A stretch of DNA of 64,000 bases, taken from Leptospira wolbachii serovar Codice str. CDC. Lineage in GTDB: Bacteria; Spirochaetota; Leptospiria; Leptospirales; Leptospiraceae. The position numbers and the translations under genes were made by a program. The notes beneath the pieces were generated by a model that was not told where the DNA came from, did no database searches, and saw only the letters and a program-made list of their open reading frames with translations. Below are positions 36,264 through 45,095 of the stretch, piece by piece (within the stretch, counting starts at the first letter, position 1; each line of letters starts with the position of its first letter). The stretch spans positions 1,194,001 through 1,258,000 of the forward strand of contig NZ_AOGZ02000014.1 of the NCBI RefSeq assembly GCF_000332515.2, in the 5' to 3' direction.

Positions 36264-37322
36264 ATGAACCAAATCAACCTATCTACTCTCCAGTCACTAC
36301 TACCAGAAGCAAAATTTCAAAATACAAATAGTATCGTTTCTGTTTCTTTTACTGGACTCACCTCACTTTCATTAGCGACTGCAAACGAAATTTCTTTTGT
36401 AGCATCCAAAACCTTTGTTAATGAAGCAAAAGCTTCTAAAGCTCCCGTACTCGTTGTATCTTCCGATGTTGCGGATTCACTCACAGAAAAAGCTTTGATC
36501 ATAGTTCCGAAAGTAGAACTAGCGACAGCAAAAATCATTCGCCACTTTTTTCCAGAAAAACAACCTACAGGAAAACAAAGTACACATATCGTCATTGATC
36601 CCACAGCTAAAGTCGGATCCAACACAGACATCGGACATTTTGTAACCATCGGCAAAGATTCTACCGTTGGAAAAGATTGTATCATTGAAGATGGAGTAAA
36701 AATCGGAGACCGCGTTCATATTGGTGATGGTGCTCGCATTGGCAAAAATTGTGTATTTTTTGATGATACCATTGTTGGTAAACGTTTCATCGTATTTGGA
36801 AATTCTAGTTTCGGTGGCGATGGGTTTGGATTTGTATTTGCCGAAGGAAAACACAACAAAATCCCACAAGTGGGTCGGGTTGTGATTGGTGATGATGTGG
36901 AAGTAGGAAGCAACTGTACCATTGATCGCGGTGCTCTTACAGATACAACCATCGGAAACGGATGTAAATTTGACAATATGGTTCATATTGCTCACAACTG
37001 TAAGGTGGGAGACCATGTCATCATTGCAGGCCAATCTGGTCTTGCCGGTAGTGTCACACTAGGAAACCACGTAATCATAGGTGGTGCTTGCGCCATTAGT
37101 GACCACATAACACTCGTCGAAGGAACCATCATTGCTGGTGGATCCAGCCTACGCACTTCTCCCAAAACAAAAGATGTTTATGTGGGTTGGGATTTAGGAC
37201 TTACCTTCCCCGAGTTTCAAAAGTATCGTGTGAATATCAAAAACATTGTGAACTTAAACAAATGGCTGAAACGCATCGAAAACATCGAAAAAAAAGTGGG
37301 GATTGAGACTAAGGAATCTTAA
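36264..37322 (+). CDS. lpxD: UDP-3-O-acylglucosamine N-acyltransferase
   Basis: A 352-residue LpxD, third acylation step of lipid A synthesis, moving a 3-hydroxyacyl chain from ACP to the amine of UDP-acylglucosamine. An N-terminal uridine-binding domain (residues 1-100) is followed by many hexapeptide repeats (IGHFVTIGKDSTVGKDCI, IGDGARIGKNCVFFDDTIVG) forming a left-handed beta-helix. Catalytic His is in CKFDNMVHIAHNC. A C-terminal helix (VNLNKWLKRIENIEKK) completes the fold. Leptospires usually carry more than one lpxD, so paralogues elsewhere are likely. Confidence 0.93.
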   Translation: MNQINLSTLQSLLPEAKFQNTNSIVSVSFTGLTSLSLATANEISFVASKTFVNEAKASKAPVLVVSSDVADSLTEKALIIVPKVELATAKIIRHFFPEKQPTGKQSTHIVIDPTAKVGSNTDIGHFVTIGKDSTVGKDCIIEDGVKIGDRVHIGDGARIGKNCVFFDDTIVGKRFIVFGNSSFGGDGFGFVFAEGKHNKIPQVGRVVIGDDVEVGSNCTIDRGALTDTTIGNGCKFDNMVHIAHNCKVGDHVIIAGQSGLAGSVTLGNHVIIGGACAISDHITLVEGTIIAGGSSLRTSPKTKDVYVGWDLGLTFPEFQKYRVNIKNIVNLNKWLKRIENIEKKVGIETKES

Positions 37323-37346
37323 GTCAAAATTCATTCCTCTTATCAT

Positions 37347-37805
37347 TTAAGAAATCGAATCTATATACAATTGGATTCGATTTTGGATGTCTTTGTGAAT
37401 GGACGGGTCGGGAAAGGGGACAGGATTTCCTTCTGGATCAGTCCAATGAAATTCACCCCCATCTTTTTTTCTAAGACTCAAATAAAAAATAGGAGCCGGG
37501 TTTCTTCGATTCCCTTCTACTCCACCTAACCGAAGAGTGACGGAACCCATATCCGAAACCACCCATTCCAAAATCTGCCCCATTTGTTCCGTCTTCCAAC
37601 GAATGGGAAATTCGATGTTCTCATTGGTATCAATTCGATTCTGTGATTGAGAAATTTTCGTTTCTGGGGATGGATGGTCCTTCAATTCCTGAGTAGGAAT
37701 CTTCATTTCCTCTATCTCTGGATACTCTGCGAATAACCAACGGTAAACATGAAGAGACTCTTCTTGTAAAAATGGTAAATCGTTTAAATCAAGAGAATGC
37801 ATCAT
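37347..37805 (-). CDS. Hypothetical protein following mazG
   Basis: A 152-residue soluble protein. The N-terminal part is acidic and helical (LPFLQEESLHVYRWLFAEYP), the C-terminal half is predicted beta (PIRWKTEQMGQILEWVVSD, VTLRLGGVEGNRRNPAPIFY). No family recognised. The ATG at 37805 shares one base with the mazG stop, and a second ATG follows directly (37802), so translation is coupled to mazG. This arrangement supports it being real. Confidence 0.65.
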   Translation of the reverse strand: MMHSLDLNDLPFLQEESLHVYRWLFAEYPEIEEMKIPTQELKDHPSPETKISQSQNRIDTNENIEFPIRWKTEQMGQILEWVVSDMGSVTLRLGGVEGNRRNPAPIFYLSLRKKDGGEFHWTDPEGNPVPFPDPSIHKDIQNRIQLYIDSIS

Positions 37806-38722
37806 TAGTTTGGATTGGATCCTTTGCGGTTGGAGATTTTATTTCCTTGTATGGTGGAATTAGCATCGGATGTGATTTCCGATTTTATTTTAAGTTGTAA
37901 CTTTGCTTGGTCCCAAAACAAATCGAGTTCCTCTAAGGAATGATCCTTTAAAGTTTTTCCGGTTTGCAAAACCAAGTCTTCTACTATGCGAAACCGAGTT
38001 TCAAACTTTTCATTGGCACGACGAAGGCAGGTTTCTGGATCAATCGATAGTTTGCGGGATAAATTTACTAACAAAAAGAAGAGATCACCTAACTCATCTT
38101 CCACTCTTTCGTCATAAGGTAATTTTTTGGAATCGAGAGACCCTTTGGATTGTAATTCCACATCCAGTTCCTTAATTTCTTCCTGAAACTTTTCAAAGAC
38201 ACCAGAAACCGTGGGCCAATCAAACCCTTGTTTGGTGACTTTTGATTGAATCTTTTCCGATCTTTGGATGGCAGGGAGTGCTCTTGGAATTCCTGCGAGA
38301 ATACTTTTGTCGGAATCTGTTTTCTCTTTGGATTCTTTTTCTTTTTGTTTTAACTGGTCCCATTGGTTCAGGACCTTTTCACCCGAATCAATTCCTGATT
38401 TGTTTCCATAAACATGGGGGTGGCGAAAAACTAATTTTTGGAATACATCGTTTGCTACATCTTGAAATCCAAAAGCACCGCGTTCTTTGGCAAGTTGGCT
38501 ATGGAAAGTGATTTGGAAAAGTAAATCTCCCAGTTCTTCTCTTAAGTGGTTGTCGTCTCCCCGTTCGATGGTATCCACCACCTCATAGGTTTCTTCCAGT
38601 AAATGGGGAATGACAGAAAGATGGGTCTGTTCTTTGTCCCAAGGGCAACCCTCGGGGCTTCGGAGGTCGGCCGTGAGCGCGAGTAGGTTTTCCAAGGGAG
38701 AATCAAAATTAGGAGGGTTCAC
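37805..38722 (-). CDS. mazG: Nucleoside triphosphate pyrophosphohydrolase MazG
   Basis: A 305-residue MazG. The N-terminal domain has SPEGCPWDKEQTHLSVIPHL and LLEETYEVVDTIERGDD with EELGDLLFQITFHSQLA, the metal-binding EExxE...ExxD set. A second MazG repeat shows GFDWPTVSGVFEKFQEEIKE and DELGDLFFLLVNLSRKL. It removes pyrophosphate from NTPs, and can limit ppGpp or mutagenic nucleotides. It exceeds E. coli MazG (263 residues) by a C-terminal polar tail of about 35 residues. Overlaps the next gene by 1 nt. Confidence 0.93.
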   Translation of the reverse strand: MNPPNFDSPLENLLALTADLRSPEGCPWDKEQTHLSVIPHLLEETYEVVDTIERGDDNHLREELGDLLFQITFHSQLAKERGAFGFQDVANDVFQKLVFRHPHVYGNKSGIDSGEKVLNQWDQLKQKEKESKEKTDSDKSILAGIPRALPAIQRSEKIQSKVTKQGFDWPTVSGVFEKFQEEIKELDVELQSKGSLDSKKLPYDERVEDELGDLFFLLVNLSRKLSIDPETCLRRANEKFETRFRIVEDLVLQTGKTLKDHSLEELDLFWDQAKLQLKIKSEITSDANSTIQGNKISNRKGSNPN

Positions 38723-38779
38723 TGATTGTATTTTTCCCGAACCTTGCGGGAAGCAAACGGAAATTTTATCTTGCGAAAG

Positions 38780-38788
38780 CCCCCCCCC
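38780..38788. repeat. C9 homopolymer tract upstream of DUF6580 gene
   Basis: Nine consecutive C in an otherwise AT-rich intergenic stretch, 17 nt before the ATG at 38806. The spacing places it in the leader or promoter of the DUF6580 gene; slipped-strand changes in its length could alter expression. No Shine-Dalgarno sequence is visible between the tract and the ATG. Confidence 0.6.
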
Positions 38789-38805
38789 TTTACGAGTCTA
38801 TCCCT

Positions 38806-39318
38806 ATGTTCCAATCCCGTGTCTCCGTTGCCATCCTGATGGTGATCGCTACTGTCATCAGCCGTATCCTACCACACCCACCGAATTTTACGCCGATTTT
38901 GGCTGTTTCTTTGTTTTCGGGTGCTTATTTGACAGACAGACGACTTGCTCTTTTCGTTCCTATTTTGGCTATGTTCGTTTCCGATTTCTTTATTGGGTTT
39001 CATGACCTAATGCCAGTGGTTTACGGATTTATGATCGTGGCTGTCCTTTTTGGAAAACAAATTGGATCTTCGCTCACCAAATCTTTCGCTTTTACAGTGG
39101 CAGGATCGGTTGTATTCTTTATTCTCACAAACCTTGCAGTGTGGGCAACGAGTGGAATGTATACTTTGGATGTTTCTGGCCTTGTGACTTGTTTTACACT
39201 CGCCATTCCTTTTTTCCAAAACTCGATTGCGGGAGACTTAGTGTATTCGGGAATCCTTTTTGGATCTATGGCTTTTCTCAATAGAACTGTTTTCGTTACA
39301 GCAAAACAAAACGTTTAA
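38806..39318 (+). CDS. DUF6580 family membrane protein
   Basis: A 170-residue protein with five membrane spans. ISRILPHPPNFTPILAVSLF (R.LPHPPNF.P..A..LF) and LAMFVSDFFIGFHDLMPVVY are the family hallmarks. Members resemble small membrane substrate-binding (ECF S-like) proteins in topology, but no transport function is proven. It is divergent from mazG across 83 bp that contains a C9 tract. Convergent with the ATP-grasp ligase gene 24 bp away. Confidence 0.75.
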   Translation: MFQSRVSVAILMVIATVISRILPHPPNFTPILAVSLFSGAYLTDRRLALFVPILAMFVSDFFIGFHDLMPVVYGFMIVAVLFGKQIGSSLTKSFAFTVAGSVVFFILTNLAVWATSGMYTLDVSGLVTCFTLAIPFFQNSIAGDLVYSGILFGSMAFLNRTVFVTAKQNV

Positions 39319-39342
39319 ACAAAGTTTATTAGTTTATTCTTT

Positions 39343-40293
39343 TTACAATTCTTGAAACATTCGGTGGACTCTAGTAGCTGGACCATCTGCCGAATTCTTT
39401 ATCCTCTCCACTAACTGCAAACGATCTCGTAACCCCATCCGGTTTGCAATTTGAATTCCAAGTCCTGGCCTTGCGTTCATTTCCAAAAGTAAAGGACCTC
39501 TCGATTCATCGAGGACAATATCCACTCCTAAATATCCTAAACCGGACATATCGTAACACCGAGAGGCCATTTCTAAAATGGTTTCCCAATGCGGTAGGAT
39601 CCGTCCGCTTAATTCCTGTTTTGTGTCCGGATGGATATGGATGATTTTATCATTACAAATTGCGTGAGTGAGTTTTCCTGTGCGAAGATCCACTCCTACA
39701 CCGAGGGCTCCTTGGTGTAGGTTCGCCCTTCCCCCTGATTCCTTTGTGGGCAATCGTAACATTGCCATCACTGGATATCCTAAAAATACAATTACACGAA
39801 TGTCTGGAATCCCTCGAAAGGAAATTTCCCGAAAGAAAGTATGGCATTCCAATCGTTCTTGTAAAACACAAGAATCGGAGTTTCCATCTAACGAATAAAG
39901 TCCTGATAAAATTCCTGAGATATGATGTTGTAGTTCTTTTTCCGAAAGGATTTTGTCATCTACCTTGTGGTATTGAATAGATCCGTTGGCCGCTTCCGAC
40001 TCACGGACAATCACAAGGATCCCATTTCCCATTCCACCGTTTGCTGGTTTCACAACAAATCCCGGTCGGTCTTGGATGAGTTCCCGAGTATTACGAATCC
40101 CACCAAAAGTATCCACAACTCCATAATGGTAGGGCATAGGAACATGGAACTGCCTTGCGAGTTCTGCTGTTTTCCATTTATCATCAACTAACGGATAGTA
40201 TTCTCTTGGATTATAAGGTAAAATATATTCACCAATCCTGCGGTTGATTCCAAGGATTCCCTCCTCTTCAAATTTTTTGAAAAGAGAAATCAC
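39343..40293 (-). CDS. Alpha-L-glutamate ligase-like ATP-grasp protein (RimK-related)
   Basis: A 316-residue ATP-grasp ligase of the RimK-related type. The ATP-binding loop is FVVKPANGGMGNGILVI, and the metal-binding acidic/Asn pair lies in LLLEMNARPGLGIQIAN. The N-terminal EEEGILGINRRIGEYILPYN is typical for this subgroup rather than RimK itself. It should activate a carboxylate and join it to an amine, probably forming a peptide or isopeptide bond; the substrate is unknown. Last gene of a four-gene operon; overlaps the transglutaminase gene by 4 nt. Confidence 0.87.
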   Translation of the reverse strand: MISLFKKFEEEGILGINRRIGEYILPYNPREYYPLVDDKWKTAELARQFHVPMPYHYGVVDTFGGIRNTRELIQDRPGFVVKPANGGMGNGILVIVRESEAANGSIQYHKVDDKILSEKELQHHISGILSGLYSLDGNSDSCVLQERLECHTFFREISFRGIPDIRVIVFLGYPVMAMLRLPTKESGGRANLHQGALGVGVDLRTGKLTHAICNDKIIHIHPDTKQELSGRILPHWETILEMASRCYDMSGLGYLGVDIVLDESRGPLLLEMNARPGLGIQIANRMGLRDRLQLVERIKNSADGPATRVHRMFQEL

Positions 40294-41885
40294 GACTTAA
40301 ATATTTCCTTAAACCGAAAAAGCTCCGATACACGGTAACCTTTGTATTGGCCAAGAAGGATTTGGATAGCAATCACCACGAACAATAATTCGGGATGTGT
40401 GAAAAAGAGAATTTGTAAGGACCCAAAAAAGAATATCATATAGCTGATAAGAGCGATCAGTAATGTCCCTGCTAAAGTGGCAAAGGAATGCATAATCCCT
40501 TCTTCAATGATCATAATCGAAAATCGTTCGATAAAAATCGTTGTGATCACAATCGGAAATAAAGTTACACTCATCTGATTGAAAAAAGAAATTTCTTCGT
40601 TTAAAACAGAAAATAAAATCAACGTAATAACGGTGATAGTGAGTAGGATGGAAAGTCTAGGAACTGCGAGTAGATAGTATTTATCCAATGCATACCTTTC
40701 AAAAAAACCAAGCGCTATCATCAAAAGAAAAAAACCAATTCCAAAGAGGAGGTTGGTTTCATAAAAAAACATCGCAAGTAAAATAGGAGTAAAAATTCCA
40801 AAGGTAGGGATTCCAATCATATTCCTTGCCACAGACAAAACCAAGGCTCCGATAGGAATGAGGATCACCAAACGAAACAGATTTTGCAGTGGTGTTGGTA
40901 GACTATATAAAGAATAATACCGTAAAAAACTATTACTAGAAGCAACTTCTTCGCTATATTCTTTGAAATTATAACGATTTACATTGGACTTTGTGATATA
41001 AGTCGTATAACGAAATGTAGCTGGTTCTTCCCCAAGAGAACGCCTTTCTTCCACAGACTTCCAAAGAGGCAGATATCCGTTTACGCTATGAGCAAATATA
41101 TTTTTGTATGTAGACACAAAATACCATTTTCCATGGACTCGGATCTCATTCCAAAAACTGAGTTTAACCTTATTATCTTTTGTGTTTTGTTTGGACAAAT
41201 CGAAACCGGCAACTGTTCTAACCTGAATTCCTTTCATACGGCAGAGTAAGGAGAATAGCATTGCCTGAGTGTAAGCGCTGCCATTGTTCAGGCGGATTGT
41301 ATCTGCGAGTGTGATCTCTTTGGTTGTATTAAGAACTTCCTCAGAAATAAAATAGTATATTTGTTTGGCAGAAGCGACATTGTCTTTGTCGTAGGGATGG
41401 ATTTGTTCAAACAACTTTTTTGCTAAACGGATTTCTTCTGGAGAAAAGTTTTTTAAAGAGAGATAGTATGGCTCTTTGGCTGGTTGTTTTCTATTTTCAG
41501 TAACAATTTCTGGCTCTGGATTGGTATGTGAATAAGGCAGGATTTTTATTTTTGCATAATATCCAATAGAAGAATTCCAATCCTCTCCTTCCCAAATTCC
41601 TAAATGACCATATTGTTTTTTCTGCAATCGAAAATCTAAATCTTCCATTTTGGTATTGGATTTTAGAACTCTTGATTGGATGAATTGTTTTGGAATTGGG
41701 AAAGTTACTTCGGATACAGCAACATTTTCTTTTGGCTGAATCACTACTTGTAAGTTAACAGTATCATCCACTTCCATCGGAAGTAAGGACAGTTCAGCAA
41801 TTTTCAACTTATAAAGAATCGAAACAACAGGCAAAATAATGAGTATGAATACTGTAATAAAAGTTTTACGGTCCAAATCAATCAC
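40290..41885 (-). CDS. Inactive transglutaminase fused to seven membrane helices
   Basis: A 531-residue protein: an N-terminal membrane anchor (ITVFILIILPVVSILYKL), a periplasmic transglutaminase-like domain to about residue 330, then seven membrane spans beginning at LQNLFRLVILIPIGALVLSV (20). The core NGSAYTQAMLFSLLCRMKG retains the fold, but the catalytic Cys position is replaced (GSAY) and the His/Asp region reads FWNEIRVHGKWYFVSTY, so no transglutaminase activity is expected. It likely binds a peptide in the periplasm and signals or transfers across the membrane. Overlaps both neighbours (8 nt and 4 nt). Confidence 0.88.
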   Translation of the reverse strand: MIDLDRKTFITVFILIILPVVSILYKLKIAELSLLPMEVDDTVNLQVVIQPKENVAVSEVTFPIPKQFIQSRVLKSNTKMEDLDFRLQKKQYGHLGIWEGEDWNSSIGYYAKIKILPYSHTNPEPEIVTENRKQPAKEPYYLSLKNFSPEEIRLAKKLFEQIHPYDKDNVASAKQIYYFISEEVLNTTKEITLADTIRLNNGSAYTQAMLFSLLCRMKGIQVRTVAGFDLSKQNTKDNKVKLSFWNEIRVHGKWYFVSTYKNIFAHSVNGYLPLWKSVEERRSLGEEPATFRYTTYITKSNVNRYNFKEYSEEVASSNSFLRYYSLYSLPTPLQNLFRLVILIPIGALVLSVARNMIGIPTFGIFTPILLAMFFYETNLLFGIGFFLLMIALGFFERYALDKYYLLAVPRLSILLTITVITLILFSVLNEEISFFNQMSVTLFPIVITTIFIERFSIMIIEEGIMHSFATLAGTLLIALISYMIFFFGSLQILFFTHPELLFVVIAIQILLGQYKGYRVSELFRFKEIFKS

Positions 41886-42468
41886 CTAATGCATGTGACA
41901 ATGAAACATCTACAAGAAACTTACCCATTAGATAGTTTCGGCCAATGAGTATAGGATAGGTAAGATTGGTTCTATCATTCAAGTTTATGATAACTTCTTC
42001 CTTATATTTTCCCATCTTCATCACTTCACTAATGATAATTCTAGTTTCAGATACACCCGAAGTATTAGTTACTTTTGCTTCTTTGACAAACTTACTTTTC
42101 AATCGAACTGGTTTTTCGTCTACAAAGGTATCAAATAAAACAAAAACTTCTCCATTTTCCGTGATCCTTTCGATATTGACCGCATGAATCGAACAGGATT
42201 TAGCACCCGTATCAACTCTTGCACGAAGTTTGAGTTTCCAATTGGGAAATTCGGCCCATTCCACTCGACCAATGATGGGTTTTAAATATTGCGGAGGAAT
42301 GACAATCGGTTTGATATGAGAATCTGGTTTTTTCTCAATGATTTGTTTAGATCCAAAACAGTTGGCGAATAAAAAAAACTGACTAAGTACGAGAAAGTAT
42401 AGGAAACATCGGAAAAATAATCCCATTGGGGGTTGTAGATATTTCATAAATTGACCGACGATTCTCAT
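41878..42468 (-). CDS. Retropepsin-like (RimB/Zn_protease family) protein
   Basis: A 196-residue exported protein of the ATP-dependent zinc protease-like family (Pfam PF05618), which has a retropepsin fold. IIGRVEWAEFPNWKLKLRAR leads to VDTGAKSCSIHAV with the aspartic-protease DTG, and LIGRNYLMGKFLVDVS is the closing strand. An N-terminal hydrophobic stretch ending LSQFFLFANC may be a lipoprotein signal. In pathways with RimK relatives such proteases trim the added residues. It is encoded between the ClC and transglutaminase genes, with overlaps of 4 and 8 nt. Confidence 0.85.
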   Translation of the reverse strand: MRIVGQFMKYLQPPMGLFFRCFLYFLVLSQFFLFANCFGSKQIIEKKPDSHIKPIVIPPQYLKPIIGRVEWAEFPNWKLKLRARVDTGAKSCSIHAVNIERITENGEVFVLFDTFVDEKPVRLKSKFVKEAKVTNTSGVSETRIIISEVMKMGKYKEEVIINLNDRTNLTYPILIGRNYLMGKFLVDVSLSHALGD

Positions 42469-44273
42469 ACTGACTTACGCTGTTTATTTTTCACTTCATT
42501 TTGGTATGCATTGAATAGATCAATGTATCGCAAATAACCCAAACATTTACCATCTTCAACAATTGCAAGTTTGTCGACATCATATTCTAATAGAATTCGA
42601 AGTGCCTTACCTAAAGTGTCATTCGTGCAAACAGAAGGGACATCTTGTACAATTTCTCCGCAAGTGATCAGGTTTTTCAAATCTGCTTCAAATTCTGGAA
42701 GGATTCTATTTTTTCGAAGTGATACAATGCCCTTATACTCATCGCCCGTTCCGAGCAATATAAAATCACTGGCTTGGATTCCCAGCGCATTGGATTGTAA
42801 TTCAGTGAGCGAGAGATTTTCGGAGACCATAGCATACTTACGAAATTCAGAAAAATGGTCAGTGATACGAATCCTGTCCATAATGTCTTGGTTCATATCC
42901 CAATGATGGGAGGGAGATAAAAATCTATTTTTGATTTGGTTCCTATAGATAGAGGTTCGGTGAGACAAAACTACTGCAATGACTGAGACAATCATCAGCG
43001 GTGGCAATAGTTCATAACTTCCAATCATATCGCAAACCATAATCATCCCTGCAATGGGAGCTCTGGCTACACCTGCAAAAAATGATCCCATTCCTACCAA
43101 AAGAAAGGGAAAGATGATGATGTTTAGTTCAGGAAATAACACTTGCGCCATAGATCCAACAAAGGCACCTAACATACCACCGATGGCAAAAGAAGGTCCA
43201 AGTAATCCTCCAGAACTCCCTGAACCAACAGTGAGAGAAGTGGAAAATACTTTAAACATAGCCACAGCCAAAAGAAAAAAGGGACCAGAAAATCCAAAAC
43301 TAGTGGATTCTACAACTTCTCCATTAATCATTTTTTGTATAAGACCAAAACCAGAACCTAAAACTTCAGGAAATAATAAAGCAATACAACCTACAAGTAA
43401 TCCGCCAAACGCTGGTTTTAGATAGTTTGGTAAAGGAAGTTTGGAAAATACATCTTGTACTAAATGATAAACTTTCACAAAAAAGTATCCCACAACATAA
43501 CAAAGAAGTCCGAGCACTACATATAATGGGATATGTCTATAGTCATTGAGACTATATTCTTGTACTGAAAATATAGAACCACTTCCCGCAATACTTGTAT
43601 AGGTTAAATAGGCCGTCACAGAGGAGAGAATGCAAGGTACAAGAGAATCACTTTCGATATCTTCTTGGTATACCATTTCAACCGCAGTGATGGCTCCGCC
43701 CAGGGGAGCACGAAATATGGCCCCAAGCCCACCTGCCGTTCCGGCTAACATCAACGTCCTTCGAGCCCGGGCTCCTGCACCCAAAAACCCAGCCAAACTA
43801 GAACCAAATCCAGCTCCAATTTGTGCGGTGGGACCTTCCTTTCCTCCTGACCCACCGGAGCCTAATGTAAGTATGGTGGCAAGTGCCTTATAAAAAGGAA
43901 CTTTGGCCTGAATTTTTCCTTCATTAAAATGGAATGCATAGATGAGTGAATCTGTCCCACCACCCTGGGCTTCTGTACAAAAGAAACTAGTGATGATGCC
44001 AACAAGGAGTCCACCGAGTGCGGGTAGAAAAACGACCCAAAGTGGGGAGATGGGCCCAACCGAGCCTATGGAATGGAAATTTGAATCTCCGGTTGGAATG
44101 CCTGGATCATAACCCATCAGGTTACCAAAGGTAAAGGATTCTGTCCAGGTTAAGGTCCAGTTGAATCCATAAGCCCCAAATCCAGAAAGTAGACCAATGA
44201 GTAGAGAATAGACATAAATCGATCGCGGTCCCTGGATGGAAAACACGCCCTTTAGACCGAAATTTGACCCCAT
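42465..44273 (-). CDS. ClC-type chloride channel/antiporter with CBS domains
   Basis: A 602-residue ClC protein with about 11 membrane helices and paired CBS domains (residues about 475-600: ASDFILLGTGDEYKGIVSL, VDKLAIVEDGKCLGYLRYID). Selectivity-filter motifs are GSGGSGGKEGPTAQIG, with the gating Glu (GKEGP) retained, and VGSGSSGGLLGPSFAIG. Retention of the Glu fits either a channel or an H+/Cl- exchanger. It is the first gene of the operon with the retropepsin, transglutaminase and ATP-grasp genes. The start is the ATG at 44273. Confidence 0.93.
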   Translation of the reverse strand: MGSNFGLKGVFSIQGPRSIYVYSLLIGLLSGFGAYGFNWTLTWTESFTFGNLMGYDPGIPTGDSNFHSIGSVGPISPLWVVFLPALGGLLVGIITSFFCTEAQGGGTDSLIYAFHFNEGKIQAKVPFYKALATILTLGSGGSGGKEGPTAQIGAGFGSSLAGFLGAGARARRTLMLAGTAGGLGAIFRAPLGGAITAVEMVYQEDIESDSLVPCILSSVTAYLTYTSIAGSGSIFSVQEYSLNDYRHIPLYVVLGLLCYVVGYFFVKVYHLVQDVFSKLPLPNYLKPAFGGLLVGCIALLFPEVLGSGFGLIQKMINGEVVESTSFGFSGPFFLLAVAMFKVFSTSLTVGSGSSGGLLGPSFAIGGMLGAFVGSMAQVLFPELNIIIFPFLLVGMGSFFAGVARAPIAGMIMVCDMIGSYELLPPLMIVSVIAVVLSHRTSIYRNQIKNRFLSPSHHWDMNQDIMDRIRITDHFSEFRKYAMVSENLSLTELQSNALGIQASDFILLGTGDEYKGIVSLRKNRILPEFEADLKNLITCGEIVQDVPSVCTNDTLGKALRILLEYDVDKLAIVEDGKCLGYLRYIDLFNAYQNEVKNKQRKSV

Positions 44274-44361
44274 ACGGCAAGATTGTAATTTCGCTTAAAA
44301 TTCCCAAGGAAATTCTGAATCCTCTTGACCCAAGAATGAATTCCTGTGACGATTGGATGGT

Positions 44362-45072
44362 ATGTTCCGATCCATTGTTATTCTTTTGGCATTTTCCTCA
44401 ATTTTTCTCGCTTGTGGTTTAAAAAACGAAAACAAAGCGGAAATAACGATTTTACCAGAGGGAGAGGCTTCCCTCTACTTTTTAGGGGAAGTGGATAACG
44501 ACGTTACAACGAGCTGTGGACAAGCCACTCCCGCAACAACGACTACGACAGGAACTGGAACTACAACCGGAACCACGGGAACTACAACAGGCAACACCAA
44601 TAACACACGTTTTACGGTCATTTCTCAGTTAATCTTTAAAACAAAAGAAACTCTCAACCTACGTTTTACTTACGACAGTACTCAAATCCAAGGGAAAATC
44701 GACCCACAACAGGGTTTTGTCCTTGCGGGTGGAGCTTTCGGAAAAACCGTACAAGGAACACAAGGGACTGTGGAGTGGTTCAACCAAGGGATCAATATTG
44801 ATACAGCACTCCAAAGTGCACAACAGATATCCTTCTTTAACTTAGAAGTTACACTCAATGGAACTTACAGTACTTCAACAACATCTACAACTTCAGTGCT
44901 TAACTCTTGTAATACTCTAGATAGTGTCAATTGTACTTCCGGAACATCCACAACACAATGTTTTACATCTGATAACAAAACTTGTTTAGTGCAGAACACG
45001 AATACAGATGCAAAATCGGTTATCATTCGCGGAACATTAAAATGTAACGCGCCGAATATCGTTCCACAATAA
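44362..45072 (+). CDS. Lipoprotein with Thr/Gly-rich repeats
   Basis: A lipoprotein of about 236 residues (signal FRSIVILLAFSSIFLAC). A Thr/Gly-rich, Pro-poor tract (TGTGTTTGTTGTTTGN) near residues 65-85 is encoded by imperfect short repeats and likely forms a flexible linker. It is followed by a mostly beta mature domain ending with several Cys (CNTLDSVNCTSGT, CFTSDNKTC, LKCN). ATG 44362 has GGATGG upstream; TTG 44353 is in frame. Divergent from the ClC operon; the histidine kinase gene follows 23 bp on. Possibly surface exposed; function unknown. Confidence 0.72.
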   Translation: MFRSIVILLAFSSIFLACGLKNENKAEITILPEGEASLYFLGEVDNDVTTSCGQATPATTTTTGTGTTTGTTGTTTGNTNNTRFTVISQLIFKTKETLNLRFTYDSTQIQGKIDPQQGFVLAGGAFGKTVQGTQGTVEWFNQGINIDTALQSAQQISFFNLEVTLNGTYSTSTTSTTSVLNSCNTLDSVNCTSGTSTTQCFTSDNKTCLVQNTNTDAKSVIIRGTLKCNAPNIVPQ

Positions 45073-45095
45073 AATCCAAACAACGATCTTTAAGA

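Noticed and set aside
36519..37034. 171-residue minus-strand frame inside lpxD
   Set aside because: The hexapeptide repeat structure of LpxD gives periodic open frames on the other strand; no independent motif.
44530..44605. Short ACAAC/GGAAC repeats as a CRISPR-like or VNTR array
   Set aside because: They are imperfect and in frame, coding a Thr/Gly linker in a lipoprotein; no spacer structure.
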